Shown: one piece after another, positions 37,201 through 49,724 of the stretch
How positions within the stretch are numbered: the stretch's first letter is position 1
Layout: each line of letters opens with the position of its first letter
Assembly: GCA_030737835.1 (NCBI GenBank)
Contig: CM060854.1
Coordinates: forward strand, 7,450,860 to 7,514,859
Source of the DNA: Acorus gramineus
Taxonomy: Eukaryota; Streptophyta; Magnoliopsida; Acorales; Acoraceae
Reading direction: 5' to 3'
DNA: 64,000 bases
The notes under the pieces: model-generated
Seen by the model: only the letters and a program-made list of their open reading frames with translations
Database searches by the model: none
Told to the model about the DNA's origin: nothing
Translations under genes and position numbers: made by a program

Positions 37201-40200
37201 CTTGGTATTTATCCCCGGTTTAATCAACGTTGTACAAGTATTCAACTAACAATCCAATGATCTAAACTTTTTTTGGGGGAAATTTACATGAACCCCTTCC
37301 ATGTTCTACATCACATCACCACATTTACATCAACATTTTTTTTTATGGATACATTTACATCAACATTAGCAACTTTGTTTTCCATTTTGTGCTTTATCTC
37401 TGATTTCAAATGATCCAAGTCTTATAGTATTACTTAAATTGATACTGATCAATACAAACTACTGTTGATGTCAAAGTCGACACTCCTTATAAATATACTT
37501 TTCTTAAGACTCAACCATTAAAGTGAAAGTGCTTTGGTGGCGGTTGGGCGAGGTTGTTGTTTTAATATATGTGTTAAAGAGTCATTATTAGGAAAATATT
37601 GTGTCTTTATTATCATTATTATAATATTATTAGTTTTCTTGTTTTTCTAGTTTCCTTTTATAATATTTTAGGTTTTCTATTGTGTACCTATAAATTGAGC
37701 CTTTAGCTCCTCTAATATAATAACAAGAATTCCCTTTTCTTTATTCTAACAATATGATTTCAATACTCTTGAAGATATGTGGAAGGCCAATAAGGACCTT
37801 AAGAAAGAAGGTGATCAGAGCACGAAATTTAAGGGTTCTCATATTAATATCCTGGCGGGCTGTTGGGCAAACAGTGTCTTGAGGAACGAGCTGGTTTTCT
37901 AGGGAGTTATTCCATATGATGAAAACATATGGGAAAGCACTATTTTCTTCATCAAATATTGGACTAAGAGCTGCACCCTGGCTCAGATTGTTAAGACTGC
38001 CTCAAGGTAAGGTGTTTGTTTGATCTTTGAGAACTGGGGCTATTGTATAAAGGCGGGAAAGATGATTTGATTTTGCTTTGATATTATTGTTGTTCTCCTA
38101 TCAGGAGTTGGAGACACTTTGTAGTTTGTTCATCTACTGTGACTCCAATTCTCTTTATTTTGTATGGTGGAGCTATACCCTTAATCAATGTTAATAGAAT
38201 GATGGGAGGTAGAGTTCCATTTCTTCAATAAAAAATATCAAGAATCTACCTCTTTCTTTGTTAGGGTGCAGTCATATCGTGGACTCATCACGTATCACGA
38301 GGCAGGTGCTATTATTCCATGCAGGAAGAAAGCTACTCTGAAGACCTCCTCTTGTTCCTTTTTTCCACCTCAACATATTAGCACCTTTGCCAAGTCCTCT
38401 ATGCACTTAATATCCATTGAGCAATAAAGCATTCCTAAATCATCCTTTGTCTGGGGTATTATAAGAAGGCTCATGATAGCTAAAACTTCCATTCTAACTT
38501 GTTTGATGATCATAGATGGAGGTCGAGTGGGGTTTGCAATAGATTGCATCATGAGTGTGGTAGTTTTCTTTTTCCCCACATACTTTATCATGTTTTCCCA
38601 AACTTCAAACTCATAGGACATTAGATTTATAATATTTTTTGAAGAGGTGGTGTTCGCCAAGTTTCATTGCAAGCTGACCATGTTACATAGTACCAGGAGA
38701 GAGGAAGGTAATGGAAAGAAATGATGCAGAGGGAAAAAAAGAAAAAAAGAAACTGGCTCATGGAGGTGATAGGGCTCAGCTGAGCAGTAAGTTACGGCCA
38801 AGCAAGGTACGTCACTCAATACAGAAACTCATGTTTTCCTCAGACATTAGTTTTATAGATTGTAACAGAAAAACAGATGTGACAGACGAATCTTTAAATG
38901 GCTACGACATAGGGACAAGTCTGCAATCAAACTTAGTGTATATATTATAATAGGAGTTTCCAGCAGCAGCATCTAATAGGCTGTAATCAGTGATGATGTA
39001 TATTCCAAGTATTCCGTGACATGGACACTAGTGAGATGGAGTGTCCAATATGGGAGACGGCTCCAAATCTCAGGCATAAAGTGTGCAAATTTACGCTATT
39101 AATATTATACCCATTTCAAAAGACAACAAACAGAACGTTGTATTAGTTATATAACATAAATATCAGAGAGCCAATGCCAATGACTTCAGTGAATAATGCC
39201 AAAAGTTTCAAAATAATATTCCTATGTACATTAGGAAAAAATTGTACCTTACTCTTTGATGCATGTCTACACAAACGAGATATAGGGCAGGGTTTTGGAC
39301 ACCTTGGTGGCTTTTGATCCGCTTCAAGTCCACAAGGAACCTGTTATGCAATGCATGCAAACTTAAACATACATTAAAGTGCAGTCCACACAAATTGATT
39401 GACAGATTACATGCATCTTACAAAAGGATAGCATTTGATACACAGACAAGGATTAATCAGCTTCCTAATAACTGTATATCTAACAATTGGCAATTGTTAC
39501 ACCAAACAATAACGACAACACAGGGTAAACCAGGAGAGATCCTCCCCTCCCCCACTTGTGCGTGCACACAAACACACACAGTGATCAAATACAGTCCAAA
39601 TATTATCCAATCCAGTATTATTAATGCCGTTCAAGTATTATTCAATAATTTTTAATGCTACCTTACAGAATTGAGTAGCCTCAACCAGCTATCAAAAAAA
39701 GACAGCTACTTTTTAGCCCCTTCTCCAGAAATAATCAAATATTCAGACCTTGATTTACTAGCTTTCAGTCCCATTGTGTTTTTTTTTTTTTTTTTTGGCA
39801 GTATTTTACCCTCTCTTGGGGTTCCCTGTTTCCAAAAACAGAAAGCTTGTGACGACTCCATTTCCATCCCTGGACTCCCTTTTCCTACCTACACACTGAG
39901 TCTCCAATATCATGATCAATGCTTAGCTAATTTCTCAGCAAAAATGAAAACCCAACTTCAACAAATGGGATCAAATTTGCACAACGGACTTTGTTTCTAA
40001 AGACATTATCACGAGTGGGCAATCAATGAAATGTTTTCCATACAACAGCCATCTACAAATGCTAAGTTCTGGAACAACTGGAATAAAGCAGGAACTAAGA
40101 ATAAGATACAAGAGAAAATTCACCTCGAAGTGTGTTTCACCACATGCACATGAAATGGAGACCATCAAGGGACAAGGAGCACACACACCTCTGGAAGGAA

Positions 40201-43200
40201 AAGACACACTAGAATTACAAAAATGACAAGGACAACTGAAATTTGAATGCAGAACACTAAAATCAACAAAAGATAACCCAAAATCCAAGTTGTACCCAAA
40301 TTGAAAAGAAAAAATTAACGGCACATGGAAAAATATGTCATGATATACACAAAAAATAATATCTCAGCTAAAATAGAAAAATTCACCAATCTGATTTTCT
40401 ATTGAATATCCTAATATACAAAACCTACAGATCAAATTCAAAAAGAGAGTAAAAAATTGGATCACTAAATTTGATGTAAATATAGCAATTCAGAGATGTA
40501 AGAAACTAATAATTACCAAGGTTGGAAAGAAAACCAACTGAAGAAAGCCATCATTCTATGCACTGCTAATAAAATTATAACTAAACAAGAAATGAATAGT
40601 TCACGAACAAAAATATGGCTACAATCAGGGTGAATTTCACAATTGTAAAAATGTTCCTTGAAACATTTTCCAGCAGAATAGAACTTGAGGTCGGGTGACA
40701 GTAATAGACATTTTACTTTAGACTAAAATCAAATAAAGAAATTTACACAGAATAGTGTTCCAAAAAGTAGCTCAGCAACTTCCAGGCATTATGGCAAGCA
40801 CCCTAAGGAGGAATCAGGCAGGCCTCCAGAGCTTTGGGCCTAGGAAGCCACATATTAATGATCATGGATAAAAGCAGCCTAGTTTACCTTAACATGTGCA
40901 ACCTAGTACTTGTTAGTCCAGTTTGATATTTAATGTTTTCTCAATCAATTTTAATTTAACCCATCTCACAGGTAAATCATATATTCTTGACGAAAGCTGG
41001 ATTGCTAGAGCTGGATGCCATAAAAAGAAGGATTTTAAGTCTGAGCAGATGGAGTTGTTGCACTTGCACATGGTTCGAAGGATGGATATTGTGGTGAAAA
41101 ATTAAAGGCAAAAAATGCTCGCTGAAGTAATAGATAGAAAGGCGCTCGAACAGATGGAGGAGTACCTTCATGCCTTGGTTCTGATCTGGGAGAAAATTTT
41201 GCAGGTGTTGGAGGACGCATCGATCACTATATTGCCAGCCAGGAAGGTCATCCCGTTTTTCCCCTACCTCCCCAGTTAGAGTATCAAAATTCTCGGTGTG
41301 ATTCTATGCAAGATCTAAAGGAAGGAGGTGAAGAAGTTCATTAGAACATTATTTTACTTGTCGATCTCAATATCTAAAAATATGATCAAATATTTTAATT
41401 TTAATATTATATAAAATGTTAGAAATATTTTTGCAATTGATCTATTTGATTTTCAAACCAATTAATCAACGACATGCCAATTTTATTTGATCGAAACGGA
41501 TGAATTTGCATATCTTGATTATTTCAGATCAAGCATGTAATTCTACTTAATTTGAGATCCGGTAAGATGGAGACAACAATCTTTTACATTAAAAATTCCC
41601 TGGGAGAAAACCACAGACCTCATCCAAAAAAACAATCCACTAAGAAAGGAAAAATAGACTAATGATGAAGATGCTATAACTAAATGCTATCTACCTAGAT
41701 CATAATCCAATTATCTAGGTAAATACTATTGGTTGTTTAAACTGATAAGCAGCCCCCTAAAACACAAAGATCAAAAATCTTATTTAAGTCTTCAGAGAGA
41801 AAGTTAAACAATCATGCACAAACAGGATGAAATTACAGTGTAGCCAATGAAACTACATACCTGTGACAGGGGGAAGGGCATTTGTGGTTGTTACACCTGA
41901 GCTTCCTGCCACATATCTGAATTTCCAAAAATGAATATTGATCAAAAGTGAGAAAAATGATAATTAAAACTGAAACAAACAGTGATCTACACCTCTGGGC
42001 AAGAAGGACAATCTCCATCGCAGCAGCGACGCCTACAAGCATGACGGCCACAATCTCTAACCCGCTGGCATTTTCTCTCACAAACCAAATCTTGATAGCA
42101 AGGAACCTACAATTAAGATAGGGTCCAATCCTATTTTGAACAAAAAGTATTGTGAACAAGACAAAGTAACACACAACTGAGCCAGCTACACAAACATCAC
42201 ACTTCCAATAGGCCAAATGCCTTAAGGAATAGAAACATCAGAGCATGTGTCCATGAGTCAGCAACAGACATGGCATTGACAAAGAATGGAATAACTATTC
42301 AGGTAGGAAACATTGCGGTGCACACATGATGTTCAATGCAAGTTGGAGGAAGGCTTGTCAAACATTCCAGATGCACGAAGTCATTCGGAATGTCAATGAC
42401 ACTTCTATATTAACAATTTAACATAATAGACAAGTCAGACAGACACAATAGTAAAATGCGCAGGACCAAAAGAATGGGTTTTAAAGAAAGTTCACCTCTT
42501 TCTTCAAGCTCCCACACCGGCACGACTTGACAACAACAGCCCTACATGTCTCAATGCAAGGCCCCTTGTGGCACCTCTCGAAACACCGATGTCTCCCACA
42601 CCCGAGCACCTTCTCGCACGTCGACCCGCACGTGGGCACCAGCGCATTGCAATCCATCACCCCTCTTCGCTCCACCTTCCCGCACGGGCAATGCCTCTTC
42701 CCTTTGAGTGGGCACTCCCCGCAAGGACCCCCATGACACCCTCTCCCGCACTCGTGCTTCCCGCACTCCAAGATACCGCCACAAGGCCTATCACATTGGA
42801 AATTGCGCTCAAAACACTTCCTTTTCTCCTCAATTTCCCCGCATTGACACTTGTAAACCCCCTCCACCGCACAGGGAGGGCATTCCTCCGGGTGGCATGT
42901 TTCCCGGCATCGGTGGGCTCCACAGGGGAGAAGCTTCCCGCAGGGGGAATTGCAGGAAAAGCTCTTCTGAGCACACCTGCGGACGTCTTCGAGTGACCCG
43001 CAGAAGCATCTGACAGTGACAATCTTTGGGCAGGGCGGGCAGGGTCCGGGGTGGCACAAGAGGAGGCAGCGGTGGCCGCAATCGTTCTTCAGAGGGCGAT
43101 CGCAGATCTCGCCGCAGGAGTGGGGGAGGGTCCACGGATCGGACGGTGGGTCATAGACCTTGCCGCAGAAGCAGAGGTAGGCGCGGGGGATGGACGATCT

Positions 43201-43647
43201 AGGGTAGGTGAGGCGGCACTTGGGGCAGTGCCAGTCATCGGAGGGGGAGGGGCGGAGGGCGGAGCGGGCGGAGGAGGTGGAGGAGGACTGGGCGGCCCAG
43301 TTCTGGATGCATAGGAGGTGGAGGAGGACGTGGCAGCCGGAGGGGGAGCAGGACCAGACGGGGTCCGAGGGGCGGATGCGTTCGAGGCAGACGAGGCAGG
43401 CGAGGGAGCCGCGGCGGGAGGAGATGAGGAAGGAGTGGATCTTGGAGAGGTTGGAGGGGGTGGTGGTGGAGGGGCCGGAGATCTGGAGGTAGGCGGCGAA
43501 GATGGTGTCGGCGAAGGAGGGGGTGGTGGTGGAGATGGAGTGGTGGTGGTCGCCGTCGCTGCTGGCGGTGTCGGAGTCGGAGTCGGAGGCGGAGAAGGGG
43601 GGGTTAGGGTTTGGGGGAGGTGGTGGGAGAGAAACGGTGGACGCCAT
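31205..43647 (-). CDS. NFXL2: NF-X1-type zinc finger protein, NFXL2 type, 13 coding exons
   Basis: Exons in gene order: 43647-42496, 42106-41993, 41916-41861, 40190-40124, 39340-39248, 37046-36961, 36875-36713, 36621-36391, 36190-36000, 34897-34816, 34086-33883, 31543-31454, 31363-31205. All are GT-AG and in phase, encoding 895 residues. A Ser/Pro/Asp-rich N-terminus leads to a RING/PHD-type finger (C84 to C144, ending WHCPKC). Many NF-X1 fingers of the form CGxHxCxxxCHxGxCxxC follow from about residue 165. A basic KRRKRRER region comes near the end, then a C-terminal hydrophobic segment (about 852-876) that fits a membrane anchor. Arabidopsis NFXL1 and NFXL2 modulate stress and clock-related responses (family knowledge); the RING suggests ubiquitin-ligase ability. 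Exon 1 is much more GC-rich than the rest. Introns carry LINE fragments and a solo LTR. Confidence 0.95.
32763..32783 (+). repeat. 21-base C homopolymer
   Basis: An uninterrupted run of C in the NFXL2 intron 31544-33882, inside a C/T-rich stretch (about 32440-32880) that stands out from its AT-rich surroundings. The length may vary between individuals or be a sequencing estimate. Confidence 0.85.
35530..35790 (+). mobile_element. LINE 3'-terminal fragment in an NFXL2 intron
   Basis: Translation [20 protein letters not shown] at about 35537-35600 matches the terminal pattern FxGxxPxVExI of plant LINE ORF2 proteins, followed by a stop-riddled tail. It is antisense to NFXL2. No upstream reverse transcriptase is present. 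Confidence 0.55.
37572..37751 (+). mobile_element. Solo LTR of the 25461-26975 element family
   Basis: 180 bp beginning TGTTAAAGAGTCATTATTAG and ending TTCTTTATTCTAACA, matching the minus-strand reading of the 203-bp LTRs over its whole length with small deletions. It contains TATAAATTGAGCC in place of TATAAATAGAGCC. It is flanked by a perfect 5-bp target duplication, ATATG (37567-37571 and 37752-37756), as expected of a solo LTR left by recombination between two LTRs. It sits in the NFXL2 intron 37047-39247, antisense to the gene. Confidence 0.92.
37757..38250 (+). mobile_element. LINE ORF2 3' fragment
   Basis: Directly right of the solo LTR. The translation runs [15 protein letters not shown], then [13 protein letters not shown], stop, then [16 protein letters not shown]. 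This corresponds to the WxxWxxRNxxIF...E+IW end of plant LINE reverse transcriptase proteins with a stop in place of one residue. The reading frame decays further right. 5'-truncated and inactive. Confidence 0.65.
38270..39000. other. Unassigned part of an NFXL2 intron
   Basis: A minus-strand frame of 96 codons (38660-38370) shows no motif I know. The rest is ordinary AT-rich intron with an A/G-rich patch near 38710-38760. It may be further transposon debris. Confidence 0.3.
40923..41345 (+). other. Coding-like stretch in an NFXL2 intron, unrecognised
   Basis: Between exons 4 and 3 of NFXL2 a plus-strand frame is nearly open from about 40975 to 41277, with one stop at 41103. An overlapping frame of about 68 codons ends at the TAG near 41346 and reads [19 protein letters not shown] within it. 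Composition is more codon-like than the surrounding intron. No known domain is seen; a retrocopy or transposon piece are the likeliest explanations. Confidence 0.3.
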
Positions 43648-44899
43648 TAACGTGTCTCGGTTTGGCGAGTTCTGATGATCAACGATTGCCGGTTCGAGGG
43701 ATCTGATCTGAGAATGTTATTCGAACAAATGGAGTTTTGTTACATTTAGCGGCCCCTTAAGTCATCTTCAACCCATACTAAACATGTCTCCAAATTTGAT
43801 TAACATTTTGAGTAAAGATTTTTGTACGGTGTTTCTCCGGTTAAAAATTCTGAAACACTTTTTTAAACGCATAGTTTTTAAATATAATATTTAATAATTT
43901 ATTTATAACATGAATGATGAGGAAATAAACACTAATAAATAATAATAGATTTTCTTAGGCATTAAATTGCTCACATCTAAAAGTTTGATATTGGCATCGA
44001 TCGATAATAGAACTTTGTTGGGAAAATTTCATATTAGTATATATTGGTGGGATTATCATTAGTATGTTCTGGATGTATGATATATATCTATCAAAGTGTA
44101 TTAATAAAAATTGAATGAATATTTTGTTAATGAAAGATTTTTAACTATTTGATGGACACGTGTCATCCATTAAAACATGTACTGTTGGGAGGCGCGCATT
44201 ATTAAGCGTCAGAGCCGGTACTGTGGATAGACAACCAAGGCAACTGTTGCCTAGGGCCCCTACTCTAAATAGGGCCCCAAAATTTAGATTGCATTATAAT
44301 TGTTTGAGTATTTTTAGGATTTAGTTTTTCATATAAATTTGAAGGAACGTAATCTTTTTGTTAACAAATCCCACATTTCTAGGATTTTTTTTTTCTTTTC
44401 TTGTTCATTAAAACTAAAACTAATAATCCTTTTTTTCTAGAAAATATTTTTTGTTTGGTTTTTTTTTTTTTTTTTTTTAAGATTAATTGTATTGTTGCTC
44501 ACTATATTTTATTTTATTTTTTTTTTATTTTTGAAGCCCACTTTGGATCCCATTTTTGGATCTCACTCCCATTAAACGAATCTCCGGGCCGGCCTGCAGT
44601 AAGTGCCACGGAGATTGAAAAAAATAATAAAAGCCCCCGAGTGGGCTGGTGTTGTTGGGCTATGGCCCCAGGTCAGTTCATGGTCGTGTTGGCCCTAATC
44701 ACAGATAGCTCCAGCCCCATAGGCTGAAGTTTCAAGTGAGGTAGTGTCACTGTTATGGCAGGCCCATGCTGAACCATCGTTTTGAGGTGCTTGTAATGAA
44801 TGTCCACTATGATTGGATCATGCTCTAGACAGTCTTGTTGCCAAAAAAAAAAAAATCTTCTTTGAGTAGTTCTTAAATCAGATGATGTTGAATACGAGT
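43648..44899. other. NFXL2 upstream flank and intergenic DNA
   Basis: The first 100 bases are probably the NFXL2 leader and core promoter; no clear TATA box was seen. Beyond this the DNA is AT-rich. T runs lie at 44459-44479 and 44520-44531. A GGGCCCC-containing segment at 44265-44282 and a GCCCACTTTGGATCC region near 44536 look repeat-derived. No gene found. Confidence 0.5.
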
Positions 44900-44904
44900 T
44901 CGAA

Positions 44905-45120
44905 TTCAGTCAGGCTTAAGTTTGGTCGAACCATCAGTGTCAAATTATACATCTTATTAATCAAAATACACAGCCTATAAATAAAACTGCATAGCCAATT
45001 GTTAGATACAAATGTTATTCTATGTACAGTTTGATTTATAAGTTGTGTAATTCAATTCATATGTTGCGTAATTCAATATTGATGATACTGAACAAACTCA
45101 GACCTAACTAGATCGAGAGT
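44905..45120. repeat. Foldback-type dispersed repeat, copy 1
   Basis: Shares ordered words with 52720-52910: ACCATCAGTGTCAAATTATA, CATAGCCAATTGTT, TGTACAGTTTGATT and GATACTGA. The left part is the imperfect inverse of the right part. No coding content. Confidence 0.55.
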
Positions 45121-45544
45121 CCTTGAGTATAGTCTTAAAATATTGGATATGATTTTTTTATAATGTTCATTGACACTTTAGAAATAAATATTCACTGTGC
45201 ATTGGGACAAGGCATATGCTATGCCTTTGCGAGCTTTCTAAAGTTAACCAAACAAGATATTATGCAATTAACTGGATGTATCCCATGCAAGATATTATGC
45301 AATTAACTGGACGTATCCCATGCATCTACTACTCTTAATAAATATCTTGTACGTATAGTAGTCACATTTGCATGATCGATATCTTGCACGTATTGTTCAT
45401 GCTCATATAGTGTTCATTAGGCAGTTGTTGTGACATTCGATCACTCTACACATGAGCAAAGCCGGAGTCAGAAATTATTGAATTTAAAAAAAGGGGGGAG
45501 GGGCAATAGACTTAGAATAACAAAAAAATTATTTATAAAATGAT

Positions 45545-46082
45545 GGAAAAAAGTCCATACAACCCTTTTAAATCTGATTAAAATTCATATAATCCTCTGA
45601 CTTTTCTTAAAAGCTATATAACCTCCTGAAAATATTTAATAAATCCAAATAGCTCCCAGAATAAAATTTTCGTTTATAGATGATGAATATTTTATGAATA
45701 TTTAGTTTAATTAACCCTCACTGAAGACACAATGTATTAAAATACTACTACAATGTGTTAAAAATGTAAAAAATCATATGAAAATGACGATTTTACCCTC
45801 TCTAGATATATTATAAAACTATATCCGGATAAGTAAAATCGTCATTTATAGAAGATTTTTTACATTTTTAACACATTATATGATTTTTTTAGTATATTGT
45901 ATTTTTTATCAGGGTTAACCAAACATAATATTCATAAAATATTCATTATCTGTAAATGTAAATTTTATTCAAGGGGTTATTTGGATTTACTAGGTGTTTT
46001 CATAGGGTTATATGGATTTTTAAAAAAGTTAGGGATTATATGAATTTAAGTCAGTTTACAAAGGGTTTTATCAAATTTTTCC
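45545..46082. mobile_element. Mutator-like foldback element, 538 bp with arms of about 230 bp
   Basis: Begins GGAAAAAAGTCCATACAACC and ends GGGTTTTATCAAATTTTTCC. The arms pair imperfectly over most of their length, for instance AATTCATATAATCC against GGATTATATGAATT, and AATGACGATTTTAC against GTAAAATCGTCATT near the centre. The flanks TAAAATGAT (45536-45544) and TAAAATAAT (46083-46091) agree at 8 of 9 bases, consistent with a Mutator-type 9-bp duplication. No transposase. Confidence 0.72.
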
Positions 46083-46339
46083 TAAAATAATATAATTATA
46101 TTGTAAATCAAGAAAATTAAGGTTGTTGAATAATAACCGAGTCCTTGATGTAATGGGCAATTTAGATAGAAAGTAAGTTGTTTTTTTAATGTTTCTTTCA
46201 CATTTAGAAAACCTAAAAAATGTATTTGAAAAATTAAAAAAAAATGTACTTGAAATCTCATTATTTACCTTAAAATAAAATAAAAATAAGCTTGAAAAAT
46301 AATTAAAAAAGTCGACCGCAGGTGACACACACTTGATAT

Positions 46340-46860
46340 GAGAAACTGTACCACTACCATTATATGAAAATATAATTGATCACAACACAGCTACTGTGGA
46401 GAGGGGAAATGATTGTGTGCTCTGGGGGATCGAAGTGTGGCGGCGAAAGTGTCGCAATCTTCATCCCGACTGTGATATGGTCAATCTGGCTCACGAGGAG
46501 CCTCGCGGTGTTTCGTGGTTGTACCCCCTATGTGGAAAACATATATGTGAGGGGGTGGCATGCCTCATTTCAGAGTGGGGGAGGTTTTGTGTGGGGCCGC
46601 GTGGGGTGTCGATCAGGGGAGGGCATATTTGTGTTCAAGGATAGTCTTCTTATTGGTTTTCTTGATTTCTTAGAGGGACTCCTGTGGGTAGAACTCTCTT
46701 TTGCTTGGGGGAGGCTCTTTAGAGAGGGTTCCTTAATGCCATTTTATCTTCTTCTTTTCTTTTGTCTGGTGTCTGTATTGCCTATTTAGGTTTTCTCTCT
46801 TCTATTATATATACGAGAGTGAAAGCCAACTTTTTCTCAACAAATAAAATAAAATATAAG
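46340..46860 (+). mobile_element. 5'-truncated LINE fragment with ORF2 end and A-rich tail
   Basis: A 137-codon open frame at 46376-46789 contains IPTVIWSIWLTRSLAVFRG then CTPYVENIYVRGWHASF, the characteristic C-terminal block of plant LINE ORF2 proteins. After the stop a 3' region ends in AAATAAAATAAAATAT at about 46841-46857, a likely degenerate poly(A) tail. The reverse transcriptase domain is absent. This is the least decayed LINE piece in the window. Confidence 0.65.
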
Positions 46861-46954
46861 GATACCCTTGCCCTGTTTGGACGGGGAATAAGGGGTGGAT
46901 TAAGTGGGAATAGAGGAGAATAAACAAAAAAGTGTTTGGGTAGAGAGAATAATT

Positions 46955-47315
46955 TTTGTTGACAGACGATAAATATTACGCGAATATTCAGTTTTGTTAA
47001 TTATGATTGAAAACATAGTATGCCAAAAACACCATATAATTTGTTAAAAATATGAAAAACCTCCGTGATTTTATCTCTTCGAATAAAAATGTCAATTGTC
47101 ATTTACAGAAGATTTTTCATATTTTGAATATCACACATTAAAATTTTGTGTTTCTCTTAACCAAACAAAATATATTAACAGTCAATAAAAATTTAACTCA
47201 TGAGCTATTTGGATTTCTATAAGTGTTTTCAATGGGCTATATGAATTTCAAAAAAAAGCGGGGGTTACATGGAATGACAGTTTACTAAAGAGTTATATGG
47301 ATTTTTCCCCTGTAC
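46955..47315. repeat. Diverged relative of the 45545-46082 foldback element
   Basis: Words in the order of that element's right arm recur, including CATTTACAGAAGATTTTTCA, TTAACCAAACA, GAGCTATTTGGATTT, AAGTGTTTTCAATGGGCTAT and GTTATATGGATTTTTCC. The left arm is shorter and more diverged. Ends are uncertain. Confidence 0.55.
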
Positions 47316-48848
47316 TATGGAAACATAATTTTTGCATTATATAAAACTTTTTAAAAATCTTGGAACATGCATAGATCAAGCATTACATGTTGCTCCGTTT
47401 GGAAACACGTTTAAAAAATAAAATTTCGAATAATAAATAAATTTGATTCCTGGAAAGCGCATTTTCTGCGCTTTTTAAAAAACAATGTTTTTGTATAAAA
47501 AACTGTAAGTAATTTTATAATTAAACCCATTTTTTAGAATGCGTTTGATAACACTTTTTAACTTTTTGTTTAATTAAAAGCAAAATCATCTTTATTAAGC
47601 GTTCATCACATTTTCCATACCGCGGACTTCTTTACGAAGTCCTATCCAGTTTTTAGATTTCAATATTTTATTTGCAAACTCACATTGCTTGATTTACTTG
47701 ACTCCTAAGTTTGAAGGGGGTGTTAGATTACATGTACACGTTTATTACTATGTTTTACATATATAATATATTAGGTGTTATGTTATTATATAAAAAACTT
47801 AATCCCTCTCTCCATGAATTAGATAACGTCCTCTTTGGAATGCTCGATTCAAATGGACAAAAATTGAGTTATTAACGGGGAAAAAATAAGATAAAAAATT
47901 ATGAAGGGATAACATTAGAATATTATAATATAAAAAATAAGAATAAAATTTTGGTCATATCTTACTTATTCCAAAGCGTTGAGCTGGCATAGAACGTGCT
48001 GGATCAAGACAGAGCAATGTGCCTTTGATAGATTGGGAAATAGAAGAATTTTAGCTGTGTCTGGGGTCCATTCTGTCATAAAATCACACATTAACATGGA
48101 AAAAGAACCTTTAACAAGCCATCAGTGGTGGGTTTAGGTGACTTTGGAAATATATTGTTATATAAATATTAGTCATGATCCATGACCTGCAAGGTCTAAT
48201 GATTTGAAAAAATTCTTTGTTTTTTTTTTAAAATAAATTAAAAACTACAAAAGAATTTTCAAACACTTAAAATTTTGAACGATTAATTAATTCAGTGCTG
48301 CTACCTGAGTCTCAGAAATTAAGTCCCATTTGTGAGCTCCAATAGGTGGCACTCACCTATTGGTTACCTATTTAACTTTTTCTAACCACCAAAAATGACA
48401 ATGACAAGACTACCCTTCTTATAATTTTAAAAATTGATTCTAACTAACTATCGTAACTAAATCCCATAAAGGGTGGCACCATTAAGACCTAACATGTTTT
48501 CAAAAAAATTGAATTTTAGAGTTCCGATTTGGGCGAAATCATACGAACTAAAAAAAGGACAGATTTGTTCCCACAATCGATATTTCACCATCGCTTTTTT
48601 TTTTTGTGAAATAAACAGGTCGATTGTATCTGAAACACCATCACTGCCTAGTGAAAAAAAAGAACATCAACCACATATTATCAATTAAGATACAATAATG
48701 TATCTGAAAATCCAAATGAACAAATATGGTCTACATGCTACTGAGAACTGCACAGAAAATTCATAAAAGGTCTTCAAAATGTCAACAATAAGCAATTAAA
48801 TATTAATCAGCTATACATTATTCAAATCCATAAAAATAAAAATAACAA

Positions 48849-48980
48849 CATTAAAAAAATGGGCTGAAATTCAAATTCAAATACAAGTGTATCTGGAATT
48901 TGAATTAACAAATACATTAAAAAAATGGGCTGGAATTCAAATTCAGATACAGGTGTATCTAGAATTTGAATTAACAAATA
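48849..48980. repeat. 66-bp tandem duplication
   Basis: ACATTAAAAAAATGGGCTG starts both copies, 66 bases apart, and each ends with GAATTTGAATTAACAAATAC. The copies differ by a few substitutions. A TGTATCTGAA/TTCAAATACA-rich neighbourhood extends from about 48680 to 49210. Confidence 0.85.
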
Positions 48981-49724
48981 CACATTCCATACAAGTGAAT
49001 GTGCACTGTATTTGAAAATTTTGAATATGAATGAGTCGAATAATTCTGATACAAAGCTAAAAAATATGATGAATGACACATTATGCATAATTATACACAA
49101 AACACACAATCATAAATGATTGTATAGATCATACTTGGTACACAACAATGCATGTAAATCAAGAAACACGTCATGTATCTGAATTTAAAATGAAATTCAG
49201 ATTCAATACATGTCAAACCAAGCTAAAAAATATAATCAAAATCAGAAAATTCAAATAGTCAAAACTGAATCAAAAGAACCGAAACCTAATACATCTTATT
49301 TTGACAAAAAAAAATTGCCAAACAAAGTTTTTCATTAGAACTCCAAAAACAAAATCCAATTTTTTTACCTACCAAGATCATAAAACCCGTCTTGCCAAAC
49401 TCACCATCAATTGATCTTCATCCACAGAACTTCCAAAACCCATAACACAAGAAAAAAATTGATCGTCAATTGATTTTTCCAAACTCACCTTCAATTGATC
49501 TTCAATTGGAAGGGATCACACAAAAAAAAATTTAAAGAACAAATGAGATTGATGCAATCATTCTAAATTGTAACCACCTCCTCAAAATATGGGGAGCAAT
49601 AATAGCAAAAATATAATACAAGGGTATAATGGGTATTGTACATGTGCCAACTCATGGAGCTTTTGATGGGGCCTAAAATTTGGGGCTTAAAAATCATTAT
49701 TGTAATTGAAAAGTGTGATTTGAT

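Noticed and set aside
42527-43650. Plus-strand frames opposite NFXL2 exon 1
   Set aside because: Gly/Glu/Arg-rich shadows of the GC-rich exon; the minus frame shows clear RING and NF-X1 cysteine patterns.
44401-44727. Open frame of 108 codons near T-rich repeats
   Set aside because: It starts in low-complexity Phe-coding T runs and has no motif; probably repeat sequence.
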